Shown here: in pieces, positions 40,870-54,300 of the stretch
Numbering within the stretch: position 1 is the first letter of the stretch
Layout of the letters: every line of letters begins with the position of its first letter
From: Tubulanus polymorphus
Taxonomy: Eukaryota > Nemertea > Palaeonemertea > Tubulaniformes > Tubulanidae
Assembly: GCF_964204645.1 (NCBI RefSeq)
Contig: NC_134036.1
Coordinates: 5,839,600 to 5,903,599 of the forward strand
Reading direction: 5' to 3'
DNA: 64,000 bases
Program-made: the position numbers and the translations under genes
The notes under the pieces: generated by a model
Seen by the model: the letters and a program-made list of their open reading frames with translations, nothing else
Told to the model about the DNA's origin: nothing
The model's database searches: none

Positions 40870-42148
40870 TAAAAGCTGCAACTGTACCGTCGTCATATTC
40901 GTCCGGGTTACTCGTAATTGGAACTGGTATCAAAGTGAATTGTCCGTTTTCCAGTAAAACCAAACGACATTCAAAGATAGAAATTATGACAAACGCACAA
41001 ACAAACAAAAAATTAAACAAGAAACACAGTCATCTGTTATATAAAATAGTTTTATGTATTTGAAATTGTTGAAATTGTTTCAAATATAGGTGACGTATAG
41101 TTATTATATATGATTACCTAATTCCGTATTACTTACAATACGCGCCGTACGCAATCCGAACCATATGATACTAAAGACGCCCTGTTTAAAAAGTTTCGAA
41201 TATATTCCCTTCAACGACAACTACAAAAATAAAAAATATAGCCGCCAAGCAGCGTAAACGAAAGGGAAAATAGGAATTGAAAACCTCATTGCCGAGGATT
41301 CGAAACAGAGATTGGGAACATGAAACAGGCGCGACCTTTGGTGCTAAGAATGCCCCGGTCAAAATGTTTCGAATATATTCACTTCAACGAGAGAAATATA
41401 AAAAAATAAGGCGAAACGTTATTTTTTTCAATTGAATCATTTTATCTTATATCCTATTTAGATTGCTCGTGAAACGTGTCCATTTGATATTTAATTGAAT
41501 CACATTTCATCTTATATCCGAATGTATTCCCTACGAGAGGGCAGCAGCTTGCCACTTATCACATAGTTTCGTATTTGATATGAATATAGTTTTTTTCTAA
41601 GAATCGAGTTGAAGAGTTGTCTAAGTACATAGTTACTAAATAAAAGACATTTGAATCGTATACGATGCCCCTTTCTTACTTATTGCCAATACATTCAACA
41701 TTTCGTTTAGATTTTCGAAAAGAATCTGCAGTATATCGATAATCACTAAAACCTAAACCTAAATATACGAAAACTTTAGCAGAAAGTAAATCAGATATCT
41801 CAATGGAAACTCGCGTGGTCATATTTCAATATATCCGGGTGGCAGAAATCGAGTTCGAAGTTGATCGCAAAATCAACAGCTTATCTCCACAATACCGCCA
41901 TCGCAAGGGCGATTTTGACCCAGGCTAAATTGTTCCCGTTTTACATCGAGTCCTTCTTAGTGTTTACTTGTTTTGGATTCGACACGCCTCGCTTGCCACA
42001 GCATCGTTTTAGCAGCAGCTTTGTATCGAATTTGTGGTTTAATTTGGCTCTGATGCGCCGCACTCATTTGGCCCGGGGCAAATCTACTCCGTGCGATCGC
42101 GGCTAACGCTCGTCTAGCGGGATAGCCCGAATTAGGAATGACGCCGTC
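40870..42148. other. spacer between GPCR cluster and death-domain gene
   Basis: Contains a direct repeat (GTTTCGAATATATTC near 41190 and 41370) and the 3' flank of the - strand death-domain gene. The CGCTTGCCACAGC word at 41990 resembles the foldback arm. No gene. Confidence 0.4.
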
Positions 42149-42322
42149 CTAAACCGCGGCTATGGTCGTTCTCGTGTCTCTCGTCAACATGGGCGGCTTT
42201 GTCGACGGTCGACGCGTCAGTCGGTTCTTTTTGTCGGCGATGAAATCTTTCTCGACGTCTAGCAGCTCCTCGACCAGGTCGCGTCGGCCGGTGCGGCTCA
42301 GGCACTTGCGCAAAATCGATAC
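42149..42322 (-). CDS. death-domain gene last exon
   Basis: SILRKCLSRTGRRDLVEELL is the last helix of the death domain; a basic tail and TAG at 42149-42151 follow. Confidence 0.88.
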   Translation of the reverse strand, partial: VSILRKCLSRTGRRDLVEELLDVEKDFIADKKNRLTRRPSTKPPMLTRDTRTTIAAV

Positions 42323-45300
42323 CTGTCGAGAAGAAAATCAATTCAAAAAAGTAAATTTTTCACTTTAAGAAGTTTTTTGTTAAGAAATGCGGTCGACTGG
42401 TTAATTCTACCCAGAGTTGATGTTCGAATACTTAGTAATTTGATGTTAAATACTGAATAAGAGTTAGTGAAATATAGTAGAATTTGTCGCTTGCTAACGG
42501 TAAAGTTCTACCACGAGATAGTGTCAAGTACAAAGTAAGAGTTTGTTAAAATACAGTAGACTCTGTCTCTTACTGCGGTGCACTTGAGGTACAGTTGAGA
42601 CCGGTATAATTCTACACATGTTGGTGTCTAATACTGAGTAAGAGTTTGCTGAAAACAGTAGACTCTGTCTCTTACTGCAGTAAAGTTGCGACTGGTAAAA
42701 TTCTACCCTGAGTTGGTGTAAAATACAGAGTAAGAGTTTGTGAAATATAGTAGACTCAATATCTGATTTTATTTCATTGACGTTTTTGCTATGCGACCTG
42801 CGTTGCGATCTACCTTGTTAGCGCCTCGTGGTAATCGTTTCATCCACGTTGTCAACATCTCGTATTTAGCCTCTTCATCGGATCGTCTTTGCCCGGTGTT
42901 CTTGTTAATGTTACCTGCAAATTCAGACGGTTGAAAGGGTTAATCACAAGTATCTATTCAGCGGTCTATTCATCTCCTTTTCATGCATATTTCGTTACTT
43001 TGTCGTCTTGATCCCGCCGATTTGCAATCAAAAACACTTCATACGTGTATTGAATTCGAATTAAAACTGAACTACAAACATCAGGTATGGGACATATTGT
43101 TAGTAACTTTTCAAAAACTGATCGTCCATACTGCATGTCCAGTACTTCGGCGGAAGCATTTTTCAATCCCAAACACTTCGTCCTTGTTTAAGACAGAATT
43201 GAACTGACAATCGGCCTAAAACACTAAGTATTGGACGTTTTATTTGCAACGTGTCAAAAACCGATCTTCCACGCGTCTCACGATTCCAGGACTTCACCCG
43301 ATCATTAATTGAAAATGAACTACACCAGATGTAAGGCATCTCATCGGCGCACTTACGAGGGCTGATCTTTCAGATTTCACCCGAGTTCAGGACTTCACAT
43401 GGAACAATCAAAACGACCACAAAACTCTGCAATGTCCAATGTCCACGGCCCAGTTTCGCAAAAAGGTTTTCTCTTAAATTTAATTTCTTCATTAATTCAG
43501 TTCATATCTTAAATCGGTTTAGGCCTTAATCCTTTTTGTGAAACTGGGACATAACGCTATTGATCAAATACTTACAAATGATTGCCTGTACGCGCACCCG
43601 TCGCAGTCCAAGGTAATGAGCCAGTTTCTTCCATTCGTCTCCTAGTTCTTCCGCCAGGTGGTGCAAATACTCGTCGTCGACGGGGTCTTTGATGTTGGAC
43701 AGAAGCACGACGGGGGCTTTCACTATAGGATGTACCGGTTCAATATGATCCTGAGAGAAATGAAAAAAATGAAAAAATGATCTTATTTATAAACTTCATT
43801 TGCAGATAACTTTTTCTTTTATAACAAAATTATCACGATGAATACCGATTAGATAAATGACGGGGCGATTGGATACTAGAATTGATAACACCATTACACG
43901 AATAGCTAATTTGGAGGCTGTGTTTGGCTCTCAGTTATCAGCAGCTGAGCTATAGTTACACCAAGAACCTTAGTGTCTGATGTACTACTGGGTGGAAGTT
44001 ACTTTAGGATCGCAGAGCAACGGAATTCACTGTGGAGACAACCACTGCCAGTGCTGGGTGAAAGCTGGTGTTCATGTCCGTGGTTTCTATTTTCAGGCTT
44101 AGCGCGGATGCCTACGTCACACGTCAAAAGAATAGTTTTTGTTGCTTTACCAAGGAGAAAATATGGATGGAAATTACTCAAAATAACCGCGACGAAAGAA
44201 AGACAAAAATATGAAAACCGTAAGTCTATATATCTCTTGCTTGTTTCTAAATCCCCATTGTTATTTCAATGCGTTCAGTTCGGCTGGTGATATACGATAG
44301 ATCCCGTTTGTTTTTAGATCCCCGCTATCGTGTTAATTTCATAGGTTTGGCTAGTGATATTCTACAGTTCATAGTTTGTTGCTGCATCCCCTTTTTTGCG
44401 ATATAAATGAAAAATGATTTTCATATGCCAGTTTCTATATCCCCATTATCAATGCTTTAGGACGATTCGACGAGTGATTTACATATCATGACAAGTGTTA
44501 GCAGTTTCAATATCCCCATTTTTATGTTAATGCTATACGTTTAGCGAGTGATTTACATATCAGCAGATTTTCATTATTCCATTCTGTAAAAAAGGCAGAT
44601 TTTGCTGACCTTCGGTATATTGACCATCAACTGGCACAACAGATCGTGCCTAACTTCGGTGACGTACTTCGGCCCGTCGTCCTGTTCTTCGCCGTCAGAT
44701 GGTGCCACCTGGTCCGCCGTCTGGTCGTCCTCGGTCGTCGCTTGTTGTTCGGTTTCGTCGGCGGGTTGCACTTTCTTCTCAACTAGCGACATCTGTTGGG
44801 AGAATTATCTAACAAGAATTACGAGGCAAATCAGAACGGTTAGTCCGTTTATCTAATCGAAAGGTTCTCGCCACCGAAGTCCCCCCCCCCATGACATCAT
44901 CGTGATGCCTTTTCTTTATTGTAACTTCTGAAAAGTCTCTAAACCAATCCGTATGAGATTGAATGACTTTACATCCCCTAATGACGTCATTGATATGGCT
45001 ATTATTGATTGCTTATAATTTCGGTTGGTCCAATTGAAAATCGGCCTTTTGATGGAGTCTTTATGGGATTTAGATGGTAGTTATCATTTATTTGATCCTA
45101 GAGACTCTTCAATAGAACATGGCTTACAAGATCAAATGGTTAGATATGAATATTTTGTTGACGTCATAAGGTGAATATCATAATATGTTATTTCGTGTTA
45201 AGCTCGTGAAACTAACCCTTTTCTTAGCGGCGGCTTTCATCGCCACTGTTTCCGGCTCAGGCGTGACGACCTTCACCTCTTCGGTGCGTTTGTACATCTG

Positions 45301-48300
45301 TATCATGCCGCGGAAGACGGGGTACTGGCGCTGCAGGTACTGACTGGCTTCCGTCGCCCAGAAACCGACCCCGGATCGCAGTTGGGAATTGAAGGCGAAC
45401 AGTAGCGGCGAGTCGTCTTCGTTCTTCACGTTGCCTTTGAACATTACTTCGACCACGTCGCCTATAGCGGATGAAAATGTCAGCCTAATTAATGTGTATA
45501 TGAATTAGCGACGTTTGCATTTCCCCTGCCAGAGCAAGATCTGTTATTCGTACAACCTTTCTTCGGCATGGTCCAACCGATTTTTTCTCAACGCATTATT
45601 TCACAAGCGTCTGTCCTTAACGTGATACATTCTCAATTCAAAATAGATCACGCAGACCAGACATTTTATCAGAACATTTTCAAAACGGGATCATAAGGAC
45701 TTCAGGCGCTACTTTGGTAATCAATGCCTGTACAGCTGGGTTCCTTGTTGAATGATGAATGACGCATGTATAAGTCTACCTACCCTCGTGCAGTTGGATG
45801 TCCGGCCCGACGTCCGGTCCGTCGTCGAAGCCCTCCTCTTCTAAACGTTCTTGGGTTTTGTCCAGTTTCGGTAACGTGGCGCATTCGACGGCCACGCTAT
45901 TCGGTTCATCCCCTCTGAAATCGAATCGAAACATTCGATATAATCCAAGATGAATATTATTCGGTTCATGTATCTTGACACTAACCGAACATCCAGGGAC
46001 ATCGATAACACCCGCCGGGCTAATTTTCATTATAATAGTAATGAGAGTGAATCGTAAATGGCTGGACTGCGTAAAATGCGTTTTTTTTTTGACAATTTAC
46101 AGTCAGGGTTTATCGAGGTTAAAATCGACGCTTAACAGTCGGTTTACGTGCCTCAGAAATCGTTACCATATCGCCTTAGATCAAAAGGCTCAGGCACCGA
46201 ACCTATAGAGTAGCCTTGAACCTTTTTGAACCTTATGGCAGAAATGTTGCATACACGCGGGGACTTTAAATTAGGTACTAGATTATATTCCTAATACCAC
46301 AGGGACTCGTCACGAAACATTTGACCCGGTATCCTAGGTACCACCCATATAAACTGATTTATTCTTGTACGAAGAATTATAGAATTATGACGCCACTTCC
46401 TTCAACCACATGTGACGTTCATTGTTTCCGTGTTGCCTTTGATTCGTTATTATTCCGCAAATTTTTTCTAACCTTAGTTTAACGATGAACTAAAGTAAAG
46501 TTTTCAGAATTTTTAGTCTCATTCCGTGTCACCGTACTTCTTATCCAAAACGTTTGCGATTATGTTTACCTTTGTTTCACGACGAATTTCGTGACTTTCT
46601 GAGACAGATAATCCTCGATGTAGGAGGCGAATTGACGCGCCTCGGAGTCGTCGACGGTCGTTTTCGTGCGGACCACAGTGAATCTAACGATATCGAACGC
46701 GTTCTCAAATGTTTTGATACTTTCTCAGTTTGTATCAAAAATATTGCCGATATTTGGTCCTTAAGTCCTAAAAAATGATAAATTTACAGTGTAAAATCGT
46801 ACAAACGTGTCATCTATACCACAAAACACTTTATTTCCTGACCAATTTATGATGTTATGTGTGGGCCATAGACCTCAATATCTGCCTGTGATCTCAACTT
46901 TCAATTAAGATTACGTGAGCTACTCGTGCCCAAAACGCGGCAGGCGCACAATAGAAAGTTACGCGCATGGTACTTTTATTGTCGCCGACATAGAGGACCG
47001 ATATTTTGCTAATTGGATTCGGGAGGTTTAAACCTCCCAAGGTCAATTTACTAAAATTGTGACCTTCAGGGAGATTCTACGAAAGGCCGATCGTTATCAA
47101 TTTTGGTTGAACTTGATACCATAATGCTCACTGGTTTTAATGTCAAACCATGTAGTCCATATTTGGTAAGTTGTAAATTACATAAAACCGAAAGAAAAAC
47201 CCATTATTGGATCCTAATTACACGAATTACTTGAAATTTATAATAAATGAAATGTATACACAATACCAATAAGAACAACCTGATTTGATTCTGTTCGGAA
47301 TTTATTCCTATATTTTCGTCATAAAAATCGGAGGCAGTATTTCTCATTGATTTTTTCAACAGCGTCATTTCAGCCATGGACTGTGAAAATACGTTACTGA
47401 TTCCATGGTTAAGCTCGTTTTCGAGTAAAATATTGCATGTGATTCATTTCTCGTTGTGGTTTTGTCAAAGCTATATTTTCACAGTCCGATCAGTGATACA
47501 AATAGCTAGTCAGTTACCAACGGTATAGCCAATAATCTACAGAACCACCCGAATAGCGAAAATTAGCAAATTGAACCAGTGATACCAGTTTTTGTCATGA
47601 TTTTATCGAACATGTCATTCAATAATCGATGTGATCGGGTAAAAACTCGCCCCGTAAAGGTCCCTTTCAGTAAAAATCCCCTAGTTAAATATACCCCAAG
47701 GTAAAGGCTCCCGGTAAAAAACCCGAATAAAGATTTTCCAGTGTCTAGTTGGATGTTCTTTTCTTGTTCCTCTGTATACCTCTATACCTTCTCTATCAGA
47801 TAGAAATGATGTTAACTGCAACTATCCGTTAATCAAACTGTTGAATTATTTTTGATAATCGGGAGTGATGAAAATTAGGAATGAAAATTAACGGTTTAGC
47901 TACTTATATTTAGTTTAAAATCATGTGTTCTGCTTTAACAAATGCACTTTTTTATCTAAAAAATATTATCTGACCCGAGTGCCTCAATCAAGGCTACATC
48001 AACAGTCCATCTCACTGATTACTTTATCACAAATAATCACCAGCCATTGAAATGTTTAATCCTCATACAATACAATACAATTATCTCAAATCTAAATTTC
48101 ATGAGATAAATGCCCCTAGATTTCATAGGTTTTATTCCAACTGTTGCGACAGTCATATCAAAACTGGACTATTCATATCAATAGACGTTAAACTGGACTG
48201 TTAATATATGAAAAGTCTTTAAGACCATATCATATATCTGAAGTGCGCTATGTTTTGCCTTGCAGTAATAATTTGATTTGTCACATGATTACTCTATTTC

Positions 48301-51300
48301 TTCATATAATTTCCAAATAAACGAATACATTTCCATTGTTATGTTAAATGACATCAGCAAAAGCAAATAGACACAAACTACTACACTACTGTGTTTAGGA
48401 TGGTTTAAGAGATTGGACGCCGATTGATACGAAAAGTAGATTTCATGCAATCATTTTCTTTCTTTAAAATCGTTGCGAATTAACGCGCGAACAGTGTTCG
48501 ACTCTGGACGAACGGTTAATGGAATTTTATCGGGTTAGTCTTTCTATAGCCGACTAGCTATTGAATACCAGTGATTAAGCCATAAGTAAATAAAGAAGTT
48601 ACTTGGGATGTTTAATCAATTGATGACAATGTACAAGTAAAACCAGGCCTATGAGACACCCGTAATGTAAAATGATATCATGCAAGATATTCATATAAGC
48701 GTATTTTAGTCCTGATTTGAATGAATGTACCCACGTTTTAGGCAATGAATCGAGACTTGGTTTTATCCCATAGCGTCATCGCTAGTACATGCTTGAGATG
48801 AGATTGTTGGTTTATATTTTGAACTCTGTAAAGAAGTTTTGTTATTATTACATTTTATTTGTTACAATTTATTATGTCTAAAAAAACTCAACTCATAGAT
48901 TCTAGATTTAATTGCACTTCTGTTAACTAAAGATGATAGTAATGATGTATAGATGTATAATATGATGACCGAACGTTTGATGAGGAATAACTACTGTGGT
49001 TAGATACAATTCTCATTCTTAGGATACGAATCGGTTGATTGAATTCGGTCATTTAAACTACTGGCTAATTTACAGTGGTCACTATTGAAACGATTAATTG
49101 AAGTGCCCTTGAAATCAAGATAGATTCCTGTTGCGTAAATTAACTAATTTTTAAGCGACCACCTTCTATTGTCGGTATTCGGTTAGCTCTTGGTTAGCCA
49201 GAAGTTTTACCATACATACTCGGACTAGATGATTGAATTAAATCTTAGAATCAAAATATTGTCACTGGAGTAAATATATATTCCTTATTACACTTTCAGC
49301 AGTGATCATATTTTACATGTAAATTGAAGGTATTACTGTCATCTAAAGTTAATAAGGTACTAGAATCGCAAAATTTAAGTTGTTCAAAACCAACATGAAA
49401 ATGAGAAGTAAATACACAATATCCGTGTATGGTGAATAACGAGGCAAATCCCACAATGAATTCAGCAAAAAATCTTCTACGAGCAATGTTTCGGCTAATG
49501 CTATTAGCCATCATCAGGCCCCCGTCAACATAAAAATATTGATACGTAAATCGAATCCATATCATAAGCATACTATACCACAAGTTAAAAAGAGTTATTT
49601 AGTTCGAATTAAAAGATAGTATGAATAAAATTATGAAAAGATAGTATGAATAAAAAGTTCATTAATTTCATTTATTCTATGAATTTATTTAAAGATTTAT
49701 TTCAACAAAAGAGATCAATGCACAGTTAAATATATTGCAGTTGTATTGTGGATGAATATGTTTGAATAAATATCGTGCTTTCAAATGTTCTTGAAAAATC
49801 GCCAAGTGAGGATTTTACCTAGGGGATTTTTACCTACAACCATCTAAAATGCCCCAGGCCCTAAATCCAGTAGGTTTATGGCGAAAGGTTAAGATTAGGA
49901 ATGTATTAGCAATATAATTTTTTGAAACAGTATTTTGTCTCCCGATGATTTGATTTGCAGGTCAGACTTATGGTTGACCAAAGTTCTTAAAGTGAATTGC
50001 TTTAAAGTAATAAATATCAATGAAACAATATCATAGATTTTGAAGTGAGTTATTTTGTAATAATCCAATTTAAGTGCACTCCGATGCATGCTAAATTCTT
50101 ATAAATTCATTTATAAATTTAATTTATGCATTTTCCCTCCTCACTTATTCATTCTATATTAGTTTTACTAATGAACATAACAGTGGCTTGTGCCTAATGT
50201 CAATAAGCAGCGATTGGGTGCCGCCTCTCTGTGTTAATCTATCACGAAAGATTTAACTCGATTAGAGCCGCTGAAAACGTATTTCTTTGCAGCCTAGAGT
50301 TTATGCATACATGTTCTAAATCAAGACAATATGCTCTATATCAGAGCCTATACTAAAGCATGCACTCATAATTCGTTTAAGAGTCCGATGCTTAATTGTG
50401 AGAGTTGTTATACAATGAGTAATTAAATGGTGGGATTACAATGGGAGAGATCATTTCATCAGCCACATCGTTGCCCCAGGGAGTTAGTTATATTCGTTAT
50501 AGCCAAAATACCTTGACCATGGACTCTAAAACGCTTTAATGTCTAAATCGTTTTAGAGTCCATGACTTGACAGAATATAGAAATTTGCCCAGAAAAAGTT
50601 ATGCATATTCCAACAAAAAAGAATCAATAAAGACTTATATTTTGAATTTAAATGAAGAGACAAGTAGTACTTTAAAGGTTAACTATTTATTTCGACGCAC
50701 GAGCTTTCGCTTCTAATGTATAGAAGCTTCAATGAGTGAATTATTAGAATTGGTACATTTAGTAAATTCCGGAAACAAAACCTAGTCTTAAGAACTACCA
50801 TTAACCAAGTTTCAAAGAATTTTGTTCCCTTATGATATTGAATGGTGTGAAATTGAAGTGTCCCTAATGATATATCTTTATGTAAGTTCAACTAACTTAC
50901 CCAGTTAGTGATGATAGTTGAATAATTAACAAAATAATAGTTGGAATATCGTTTAGGACAAATTAGGATTTTACCGGGTAAGTTTTTTCCTAATAGGCTA
51001 CCTTTTTGAAGAGCATGCATCCTGAGATACGTATACAAAAATTCGTTTGATGCTAAATGCAGAGTTTTCACGGTAGAACATATTTGGACATCAATTAATC
51101 ACGTGAAGGGTAGAAATGACAATTTGTCACTGCTGAGCTTATTTCCCTTCACTCAACTTTTTTTAAAGTTTTTTCAATATTCTCTAATCCGACATTATAT
51201 ACGCTGCGTACTAACTGTACACAATTTCGGGTTTGGGTTGTTTTTGAAAAAAAAACAGATTCCCAGCAAATTGTAATTTTTGGGTTCTTGAAAACGGTCA

Positions 51301-54300
51301 ATATGTTATAGCAGGTTAATGTAAAACCGCATAGAATAGCTACAATGAACAACATGTATCCAGGAAAATTTATATTTCAGAACACGATCGATTTCACTGA
51401 ATTTAGCCTCATCATGTAGGATAAAATGAACTTCTGTTGATATTGCGATTGTGCTGTCGTTAGCTGTCCCATAGCTTATTCGACTCGCTATCGAAAGTAA
51501 CAAAACAATGGTCACATGTGTCAATGAACTTATCGCTATTCGAAGTAATGTGCGTATTGAAAAATTTCTCAAGCACTTCGAATTTCCGATTGCTTAAACG
51601 CCAAATTTGCATTCGAATTATTAAGCCGATCTATTCTAATTCATACCTGGTCGTGTTATAAGCAATTCAAGCGTTTAGTTTGTACTTTAAAATAAAATGA
51701 AATAGATTGATTGATGAAATACAAATCAAGTCAAACAAACTCAACTAACTGACTACTACTGAGTTATTTGTATTCGATGAAAGAACATATTCTAGTTAGT
51801 TGAAAGAACATATTCTAGTTCATTGGCGCGAACCTTGATTATTGTCTAAGTTGTACTATAACTAACATGCCAATGGATGTGTACATGCGCCTCTCTGATT
51901 GGCTAGAATCCTTGCATTCGATGGCGGCATCAGTGAACTAACGGGGAAATTAGAATTGTATGTTTGACCACGGATTCTTTGTTTTTGAGTCCATGGTTTT
52001 GGATCTGGTTTTATCGTGAGTTTGATTAACGTACATTGTAGAGAACAATGGTGGGGATTCGAATAACGTGCATCCTTTATTCAGAAAGAGTATCATTACG
52101 TATATACATATAGAAATTATTACAATAACTTTAATCAGAATTATCTCATCACGCAGAACCAGTGAAATAGCCGTTGTAAAGCCGCAAAGTAAATTGAATG
52201 AATGAGTAGGTGCTCACGCATTTGTTTCCATTTCATAAGAATCAATTCCAAACAGATGAATCAGATTCGAATTTTTGCTTCTTCGTTATGCGAAGTTTTT
52301 TTTTATATCAGAGACTCTTATACGATTTAGGTTTTAGAGTCCATGGTTATATGAATATCTTATGATTTCTCAACTTAGGAAAATACTTAGGAATGCCATT
52401 GAACGTTTGGGTAAAAAGTTATGCTAAATTTGATTACCATCGGCTTTTTAGATAATCTCCACGAAGGTCACAATTTTAGTGATTTGACCTTGGGAGGTTT
52501 AAACCTCCCGAATCCAATTTGCGAAATATCGGTCCTCTTTGTCGGCGGTAATGAAAGAATAAATAGAGCGAAGTTTCTATTGTGCGCCGACCGCATTTTG
52601 TTCACGAATAGCTTACGTAATAAATTGAAAGTTGAGATCATAGGCGGATATAGCGCTCTATGGCCCACGTTCAATTCATAAACTGGTCCGCAAATAAAGT
52701 GTTTAGAAGTATAATTGACACGTTTGTACGATTTTGCGCTGTAAATTTATCATTTTTCAGGACTCAAGGACCAGAAATTGGCAATATTTTTGATACAAAC
52801 TGAGAAAGTATCAAAACATTTGGGAACGTGTTATCGGTAAAAAAAATGAAAATCAGTGAGATATCGAATTTCGGAATAAGGGATTGAATTAGATTAATCA
52901 TGGTCGGTTGAAACTTATTCGTTTAATATCAAAGAGTAAATGGTTTATCCCTGTTGAGCAGAGATAAGGGGTCAATTGCAAAGTCGGGTCTTAGATTGAA
53001 TACCATTCTGACAACTTAAGACCAATCTCGCGGATTGAGACAACTTAAAGCCTCTCGGGCCGGTTGCATAATCTGGACGTAGACTTAAGACCAGTCTAAG
53101 ACCATCTTAGTTCTATTGCCAATCTAACAATAAAGACCAGTCTCAAGATTTATGGACTTAATTTTTGGACTGAAGCCATGACTCTGCAACTGGCTCCAGG
53201 TTACTAACTAAGCAACAAGATCCAGGCCGTGAAATAAGGCTCAACCCAGTGTATTTGGGATGTGAGCCATTTTAAAATATCATTAATATTTCCGGAATTC
53301 TAGTGTAGACTGTTGCTGATCTATGGATGTCAATCTGTTCAAGATTATCTAATTAATTAGTGACTCCACAACTTAAACGGTATCACTTACTGCGAAAGCG
53401 TTTCGGCGAGCATGAACTGCACGACGTCCATTTTGATTTCGGTGACCTTCACCCTGGGTACCACCTGGCAGTAGCCCTTCTCGTCGTGTGTCACCAGGTA
53501 CAGATTGTCGTTTTCGTCGTCTTAGATGGAGAAAATAAACGGATAGAAATTTTGAACAAAGTTTGGAAAGTAACTCGGACTAGAAAGTAGCGAGAATTGC
53601 GTCGGTAACTGTAATTATAATATTGATGATATTGTTTAGTATTGATGATATCAAATATTTCAATATTTCAATATTGATGATATTAATAGTAATATAATTT
53701 AATATTGATGATATTAAATGTTATGATTTAGATATTTGTGATATTGACGTACGACCACGCCACCAGGTGCAGTGTTGCGAGCGCATATTCGGGCAACGAG
53801 AGGGATACACGAATTGTCCGATTTGAAAATTGGTTTTGGTTATATCTGCCAATTTGAGAATTTTTGCAGTCTTAAATAGTGGTGAGGTATGGGCTCTTAA
53901 ATCAGCTTTTAATGATAATGCCGACTGCTTTCTTCTGGAGGAGTTCAAGATTTCTTAAGTTAGAAGAATAAGTGGTAACCTATACGATATTACAAATAAT
54001 CAGTCGTTTCAACGTACTAACCACAAGTAAACGATTCGTTTTTGGCGGAAAGATAAAAATCTGCATGAAAGTCACTTAAAAATGAACTAAATTATGGCGC
54101 GGAAGTCGTATTGATGCATGCGCCATCTAGCGGATCAGTTGGTGCTCAGCAATGGGTTCTCGATTCACATTTCAATTCACCCGACGTTCGCTTACCGTCG
54201 TTAGTAGCGTATTGACCCATGTACCATCTGGTGGGCGGTTTCACCGGTTCGGTGTCTTCCTCGTCGGCGGCCGCTTGTTGCTGCAGTTGAACCTTCCTGG

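Noticed and set aside
52421-52681. 86-residue open frame in the right arm of the inverted repeat
   Set aside because: Not preserved in the left arm, so it is not under selection.
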